Source: an uncultured bacterium (GTDB lineage: Bacteria; Bacillota; Clostridia; TANB77; CAG-508). Taken from it: a DNA stretch of 17,825 nucleotides. Within the stretch, counting starts at the first letter, position 1. Every line of letters starts with the position of its first letter. The notes below the pieces were generated by a model that was not told where the DNA came from, ran no database searches, and worked only from the letters and a program-made list of their open reading frames with translations. The stretch lies in assembly GCA_905215615.1 (NCBI GenBank), contig CAJMQM010000012.1:1-17825 (forward strand), given 5' to 3'. Both the position numbers and the translations under genes were made by a program. Shown here piece by piece: positions 13,490 to 17,825 of the stretch.

Positions 13490-15148
13490 TTAAAAAATTC
13501 CTACAATATTTCCTTCATCGTCTAAATCTATTTTTTCTGCTGCTGGAACTCTTGGTAATCCTGGCATCGTCATTATTTTTCCCGCTATTGCTACAACAAA
13601 CTCTGCACCTGCTCTTAAGTGTATTTCTCTAATATGAATTTTAAATGGCTCATTACACTCTAAATTCTTTTGGTCGTCTGAAAGTGAGTATTGTGTTTTA
13701 GCTATACATACTGGCATATTGCTGTATCCTAGTTTTTCTATTGTCTTAATTTCGTTTTCAGCTTCTTCTGAAAACTCAACCCCTTCTGCTCCATATATTT
13801 TTTTAGCTACATCTTCTATTTTATTCTTTATACTTTCATTTAATTCATATGCATATTTAAAATTGCTTTCTTTTTCTGCTAGGCTAGCTACTTTTTCTGC
13901 TAAATCTGTTGCTCCTTCTCCACCTTTTTCCCAACTTTCTACTAAACTAAGTTCTATTCCTTTTTCGCTTAATTTTTCTTTTAAATAATTTATTTCTTTT
14001 TCTGTATCATATGTGTATTTATTTATTGCAACTATTACATTTAATCCATATACATTTTGTAAATTATCTATGTGTTTAAATAAGTTTTTCATGCCTCTAT
14101 CTAATGCTTCTATATTTTCTTTTTGTACATCTTCTTTTGCTACTCCACCATGATATTTTAGTGCTTTCATAGTAGCAACACAAACTACAACATCTGGTTT
14201 TAATTCTGCTTTTCTGCATTTTATATCTAAAAATTTTTCTGCACCAAGGTCTGCACCAAATCCTGCTTCTGTTACAACATAGTCTGCTAATTTTAAAGCC
14301 ATTTTTGTTGCTATAATACTATTACATCCATGTGCAATATTAGCAAAAGGTCCACCATGAACTATTGCAGGTGTCTTTTCTAAGCTTTGTACTAAGTTTG
14401 GTTTTATTGCATCTTTTAATAATACTGTAAGTGCACCATCTGCGTTTAAATCTTTGGCTAAAATTGGGTTTCCATCTTTGTTATAGCCAACAATTATATT
14501 ACCAATTCTTCTTTTTAAATCTTTTACATCTGTTGCTAAGCATAGTATTGCCATTATTTCAGATGCTACAGATATATCGAAACCATCTTCCCTTGGTACA
14601 ACATTTTTATCTCCCGAAAGTCCTGTATTAACTTTTCTTAATTGTCTATCGTTTAAGTCTAAACATCTCTTCCAAACTACTTTATCAAATCCAAGTTCAT
14701 TTCCAAAATATATGTGATTATCGATAATAGCTGAAAGTAAATTATTTGCAGATGTAATTGCATGGATATCTCCAGTAAAGTGCAAATTAATATCTTCCAT
14801 TGGTGCTATTTGGCTGTGTCCTCCACCTGTAGCTCCACCTTTTATTCCAAAAACAGGTCCTAATGATGGTTCTCTTAAAGCAAGAATTGCATTTTTTCCT
14901 ATTTTGTTCATACCATCTGCTAATCCTATTGCCATTGTAGTTTTTCCTTCTCCTAATGGTGTTGGGTTAATTGCTGTCATTAAAATTAGTTTTCCATTTT
15001 TCTTGTTTTTTAGCTTTTCCATTACATCAAGTGAAATTTTTGCTTTATATTTTCCATATTGTTCAATTTCATCTTGTACATTTATTTTTTGTGCAATAAC
15101 ATTAATCTCTTCTAACTTAGTATTTCTAGCTATTTCTATATCTTCCAT
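13490..15148 (-). CDS. fhs: Formate-tetrahydrofolate ligase
   Basis: 552 residues, close to the usual 555-560. It makes 10-formyltetrahydrofolate from formate, ATP and tetrahydrofolate, feeding purine synthesis and one-carbon metabolism; in acetogens it is part of the Wood-Ljungdahl methyl branch, but nothing here shows that pathway. The nucleotide-binding loop TPLGEGKTT is at 63-71, followed by LREPSLGPVFGIKGGATGGG and GDIHAITSANNLL. VTEAGFGADLGAEKF and the C-terminal MTMPGLPRVPAAEKIDL are family signatures. The ATG has an excellent ribosome binding site (AAAGGAGG, 7 nt). It is 14 nt after the DUF212 gene. No other folate gene is adjacent. Confidence 0.98.
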   Translation of the reverse strand: MEDIEIARNTKLEEINVIAQKINVQDEIEQYGKYKAKISLDVMEKLKNKKNGKLILMTAINPTPLGEGKTTMAIGLADGMNKIGKNAILALREPSLGPVFGIKGGATGGGHSQIAPMEDINLHFTGDIHAITSANNLLSAIIDNHIYFGNELGFDKVVWKRCLDLNDRQLRKVNTGLSGDKNVVPREDGFDISVASEIMAILCLATDVKDLKRRIGNIIVGYNKDGNPILAKDLNADGALTVLLKDAIKPNLVQSLEKTPAIVHGGPFANIAHGCNSIIATKMALKLADYVVTEAGFGADLGAEKFLDIKCRKAELKPDVVVCVATMKALKYHGGVAKEDVQKENIEALDRGMKNLFKHIDNLQNVYGLNVIVAINKYTYDTEKEINYLKEKLSEKGIELSLVESWEKGGEGATDLAEKVASLAEKESNFKYAYELNESIKNKIEDVAKKIYGAEGVEFSEEAENEIKTIEKLGYSNMPVCIAKTQYSLSDDQKNLECNEPFKIHIREIHLRAGAEFVVAIAGKIMTMPGLPRVPAAEKIDLDDEGNIVGIF

Positions 15149-15162
15149 ATATAGTCCTCCTT

Positions 15163-15609
15163 TTAAAAAATTAGTCCTACTATTAATCCTATTAATGCAC
15201 CTACTAAAACTTCTTTTGGAGTATGTCCTAATACTTCTACCAATCGTTCTTGTACTTGTACTCCTGTTAAACCTGGAGTTTCTACTATTTTATTTAATAG
15301 TTTAGCTTGTTTTCCTGCTGCTCTTCTTACTCCTGAGGCATCATACATTACAACTGCTGAAAATATAACAGCCACAGCAAATAAAGGAGAATTTATGCCT
15401 TCACTTTTTCCTATCATAGTAGTTAAGCTTACTACTACTCCTGAGTGTGAGCTTGGCATTCCTCCTGCTTGTAATATTCTTTTAAAATTAATTTTTTTAG
15501 TTGTTATTAAGTCATATAAAAACTTAAATAATTGTATAAAAAACCATACCGAAAAAGGTATAATTATATATTTGTATTCCATAATAAAATTAGCTATTCC
15601 TTGAAACAT
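15163..15609 (-). CDS. DUF212 membrane protein (divergent PAP2 family, YuiD-like)
   Basis: 148 residues with several hydrophobic segments (about 12-34, 57-66, 76-88, 131-148). AGGMPSSHSGVVVSLT and YDASGVRRAAGKQAKLLN are the signatures of DUF212 (B. subtilis YuiD), a divergent branch of the PAP2 phosphatase superfamily; SSH corresponds to part of the acid-phosphatase motif. The substrate is unknown; a lipid-phosphate phosphatase role is plausible but inferred. The ATG follows AAGGG with 8-nt spacing. In Clostridia this gene is often found near xseB and dxs, which fits its place here just after xseB. Confidence 0.92.
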   Translation of the reverse strand: MFQGIANFIMEYKYIIIPFSVWFFIQLFKFLYDLITTKKINFKRILQAGGMPSSHSGVVVSLTTMIGKSEGINSPLFAVAVIFSAVVMYDASGVRRAAGKQAKLLNKIVETPGLTGVQVQERLVEVLGHTPKEVLVGALIGLIVGLIF

Positions 15610-15637
15610 TTTCTATTCCCTTCTATTTTCTTTTTGT

Positions 15638-15874
15638 CTATTCTGCTTTTGGTACAAAGTTTTCTTCTGTTATATCTTCTCCATTGTTTATTAATATAGA
15701 TATTCTTTTCTCAGCATTTTCTAATATTTCATTACACTTCTTAGATAACTTCATGCCTTCCTCAAATTTACTAACTGATGTATCTAAATCCAATTCTCCC
15801 TTTTCTAATTCATTTGCTATTTCTTCTAATTTTTTTATTGTATCTTCAAAGTTTATATCTTTATTTTCTTCCAT
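15638..15874 (-). CDS. xseB: Exodeoxyribonuclease VII small subunit
   Basis: 78 residues, the usual size. It assembles in several copies with XseA to form exonuclease VII, which degrades single-stranded DNA. FEDTIKKLEEIANELEKGEL and LDTSVSKFEEGMKLSKKCNEIL, forming a helical hairpin, are the family core. The frame is open 28 codons further upstream, but that part overlaps the preceding gene; the ATG at 15872-15874 follows AAAGGTG at normal spacing. Unlike the usual arrangement, xseA does not directly precede it: a hypothetical gene is inserted between them. Confidence 0.96.
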   Translation of the reverse strand: MEENKDINFEDTIKKLEEIANELEKGELDLDTSVSKFEEGMKLSKKCNEILENAEKRISILINNGEDITEENFVPKAE

Positions 15875-15912
15875 TTTATTCACCTTTCTATAACAATATA
15901 TGCAAATATTAA

Positions 15913-16368
15913 TTATTTTTGTGTTACTGTTTCGCTTTCTACATCTACTATGTACCAAGCAAGTACCTTTGTGTCTTTATTAACTGAAACTCTATATTTA
16001 CCATCTGATGTTACTCCTGCTAAATCAAAATAAACACTACTGTCTTCTCCCCACTCTTTTTTTACAAGTTCTATAGCCTTTTCTTCATTTGAATTTTTGG
16101 CATTATCACTTGATGAAGTCTGCTGTTCTGGTTCTTTCTCATTATTTGTTGTTTCTGTGTTATTTTCTTCATTAATCACATTGTTTTCTTGTTCATTGTT
16201 TTCTGTATTAGCTTCTTCATTATTTATTTCTGTATTAATTTGTGTATTATTAAGAGGTTCTGCCTCAGTAGTTTTATTATCAAATGGTTTTACAACTGCA
16301 ATTACAACAGCAGTAATTACTATTATAAGTGCAATTATTAATATTACTATTTTTGTTTTCTTATTCAT
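15913..16368 (-). CDS. Membrane-anchored hypothetical protein between xseA and xseB
   Basis: 151 residues; I do not recognise a named family. A basic start (MNKKTK) and one long hydrophobic segment (7-27) anchor the protein. Residues about 30-93 form an Asn/Glu/Thr-rich low-complexity linker, expected outside the membrane. The C-terminal 60 residues (KAIELVKKEWGEDSSVYFDL, then YRVSVNKDTKVLAWYIVDVE) look like a small alpha/beta domain of the PepSY-like kind: helix, then strands ending in a Trp-x-Val-Asp-Val pattern. The ATG has a good AAGGGAG 9 nt upstream. The gene sits 90 nt after xseA and 38 nt before xseB, so it is probably co-transcribed, though the 90-nt gap could hold a promoter. Confidence 0.8.
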   Translation of the reverse strand: MNKKTKIVILIIALIIVITAVVIAVVKPFDNKTTEAEPLNNTQINTEINNEEANTENNEQENNVINEENNTETTNNEKEPEQQTSSSDNAKNSNEEKAIELVKKEWGEDSSVYFDLAGVTSDGKYRVSVNKDTKVLAWYIVDVESETVTQK

Positions 16369-16458
16369 TTCTGTTTTCTCCCTTCTACTGCCAAATTAAA
16401 ACAATTTTTCAGCAGACTTTGTTATCTAATGTTTTTTTACTTACTTTTTATACGAATT

Positions 16459-17646
16459 TTACAAAACTTTAGTGTTAACTTTTCCATCTTCAAATCTTAA
16501 AGTTAACTCATCTCCTTGTTTTAGTTCAGAAGCCTTATGTATAATTTTTCCTTCTTTTTCTGTTATACTATAACCTCTAGCTAAAGTTTTTAATGGACTA
16601 AGGGCATCTAGTTTTGAATATAATTTTATTGCTTCTAGTTTTTTATCTTTATATTTTGTAACTATGCTATTTTGTATACTTTTAACATATTTATCAATTA
16701 GCATATAATTTTCATTAACTTTTTGTAAAGGTTCTTTAAACACTCTACTTGCCATACATTTTTCATAGCGAAGTCTCATAAGTTCTGTTTTTTTCTTTAA
16801 AGCTTGTCTAAATCTATTTTGATATGTATTTAATTTAAGTTCTACTTCTGCTATGTTAGGTACTGCAAGTTCTGCTGCAGCTGATGGTGTAGGTGCTCTT
16901 AAGTCTGCAACAAAATCTGCTATAGTAAAGTCTGTTTCGTGTCCAACAGCAGATATTACAGGAAGTTCTGAATTATATATTGCTTTCGCAACAACTTCTT
17001 CATTAAAAGGCCATAAATCTTCTAGTGAGCCTCCACCTCTAGCAAGTATAATAACATCTGCTAATTTTTTTTCGTTCATTAATTGTATACCTGCTGCAAT
17101 TTTTTCTGCTGCTCCTTCTCCTTGAACAGGTACTGGCAATAATTTTAAATATACATTTGGATTTCTTCTTGTAGAAACATTTATAATATCTCTTATAACT
17201 GCTCCAGTATTTGATGTAAGTACACCTATGCTTTTGGGCATAAAAGGTATTTTCTTCTTATGAGATACATCAAAATAGCCTTCTTTTTCTAACTTGGCTT
17301 TTAATTCTTCATAAGCAGTATATAAACTTCCCATACCATCTTCTTGCATAGCTTTACAATATAGTTGATATACTCCATCTCTTTCAAATACAGATACAGT
17401 ACCAAAAGCCATAACTTTCATGCCATCTTTTGGTGTAAATTTTAAATGTGGTGTATATGTTTTAAACATTATACATTTTATTAAAGAGTTTTCATCTTTT
17501 AATGTAAAATACATATGCCCTGTATAATGAAGTTTAAAATTAGATATTTCACCTTTTATTAACACATTGTTTAAAATTTCATCACTAGCAATTTTTTCTT
17601 TTATATATTTATTCAATTCTGTTACTGTTATTGCTTGATATTCCAC
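16459..17646 (-). CDS. xseA: Exodeoxyribonuclease VII large subunit
   Basis: 395 residues, typical for Firmicutes. It is the catalytic subunit of exonuclease VII. An N-terminal OB-fold binds single-stranded DNA (about 1-105; VLIKGEISNFKLHYTGHMYF). The catalytic domain has GVLTSNTGAVIRDI, LARGGGSLEDLWPFNEE and SAVGHETDFTIADFVADLRAPTP (quoted here in two parts: SAVGHETDFTIADF, VADLRAPTPSAAAE). A helical region (about 270-345) leads to the C-terminal LARGYSIT strand motif. The start is a GTG at 17644-17646 preceded by AAAAGGAG at 8 nt. It follows nusB by 16 nt, the common Firmicute order. Confidence 0.97.
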   Translation of the reverse strand: MEYQAITVTELNKYIKEKIASDEILNNVLIKGEISNFKLHYTGHMYFTLKDENSLIKCIMFKTYTPHLKFTPKDGMKVMAFGTVSVFERDGVYQLYCKAMQEDGMGSLYTAYEELKAKLEKEGYFDVSHKKKIPFMPKSIGVLTSNTGAVIRDIINVSTRRNPNVYLKLLPVPVQGEGAAEKIAAGIQLMNEKKLADVIILARGGGSLEDLWPFNEEVVAKAIYNSELPVISAVGHETDFTIADFVADLRAPTPSAAAELAVPNIAEVELKLNTYQNRFRQALKKKTELMRLRYEKCMASRVFKEPLQKVNENYMLIDKYVKSIQNSIVTKYKDKKLEAIKLYSKLDALSPLKTLARGYSITEKEGKIIHKASELKQGDELTLRFEDGKVNTKVL

Positions 17647-17662
17647 TTATTTTCTCCTTTTG

Positions 17663-17825
17663 TTATTCTTGTATATCTTTTACAATATTCGCTAAGACCC
17701 CATTAACAAAAGATGATGAACTATCTTCTCCATATGCTTTTGCTAATTCTACAGCTTCGTTTATTACTACTTTGTATGGCAATTTTTTGTATATAATTTC
17801 ATATATAGCTAATTTTAAAATAGCT
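17663..17825 (-). CDS. nusB: Transcription antitermination protein NusB (5' end beyond window)
   Basis: Only the last 54 codons are in the window. The fragment begins AILKLAIYEIIYKKLPYKVV and ends with FVNGVLANIVKDIQE, with INEAVELAKAYGEDSSSS between. This is the conserved C-terminal part of NusB (helices around AxxELxxxxxP.xVxINEAVELAK and FVNGVLxxI). NusB with NusE (S10) binds boxA RNA and supports rRNA antitermination. The stop TAA at 17663-17665 is 16 nt before the xseA start. Confidence 0.95.
   Translation of the reverse strand, partial: AILKLAIYEIIYKKLPYKVVINEAVELAKAYGEDSSSSFVNGVLANIVKDIQE

Noticed and set aside
15875..15958. Longer N-terminus for XseB
   Set aside because: It overlaps the preceding gene and does not resemble XseB; the ATG at 15874 fits family length and spacing.

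Overview
The window is strongly AT-rich (well under 35 % G+C by eye) and every gene I can support lies on the minus strand. It contains spo0A and a SleB-type cortex hydrolase, so it looks like chromosomal DNA of an endospore-forming low-G+C Firmicute, most likely a member of the Clostridia. I cannot name a species. There are 17 genes, two of them cut by the window edges, and I see no tRNA, rRNA, CRISPR array, insertion sequence or phage gene.

Read in the direction of transcription (right to left), the first block is nusB (partial), xseA, a membrane-anchored hypothetical, xseB, a DUF212 membrane protein and fhs. These are closely spaced, mostly with clear ribosome binding sites, and look like one operon. 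A large hairpin separates fhs from sleB, which ends in its own terminator-like hairpin. The next unit begins at a good sigma-A promoter (12527-12555): a previously uncalled 39-residue membrane peptide, cdaA (cyclic di-AMP synthase), truA, and a DUF2651-like membrane protein with a Cys/Asn-rich tail, closed by a terminator at 10031-10058.

A two-gene surface system follows: a sortase and a secreted protein with a thioester-type domain and a SpaA-like domain that stops one residue after LPRTG. Its promoter carries a near-perfect palindrome with a Spo0A-box-like core next to the -35. A perfect-consensus promoter (7459-7487) then drives a CorC/HlyC-type CBS membrane protein, a membrane-anchored WG-repeat protein and a PLP enzyme of the YnbB type, closed by a terminator at 2865-2911. 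The left end carries a BaiN/HI0933-type flavoprotein, a YigZ/IMPACT protein, and spo0A (3' end outside the window) with its own promoter.

The most unusual signal is translational. Three genes (starts at 8990, 4186, 10535) lack a Shine-Dalgarno sequence at the normal distance, and each has an in-frame stop upstream that rules out an earlier start. Each has a strong Shine-Dalgarno sequence 30-51 nt upstream, with an inverted repeat filling the gap. In the best case, folding the hairpin restores a spacing of exactly 8 nt. The start region of sleB is also locked in a long hairpin. Together these suggest RNA structure is used in this genome to gate or bridge translation starts.
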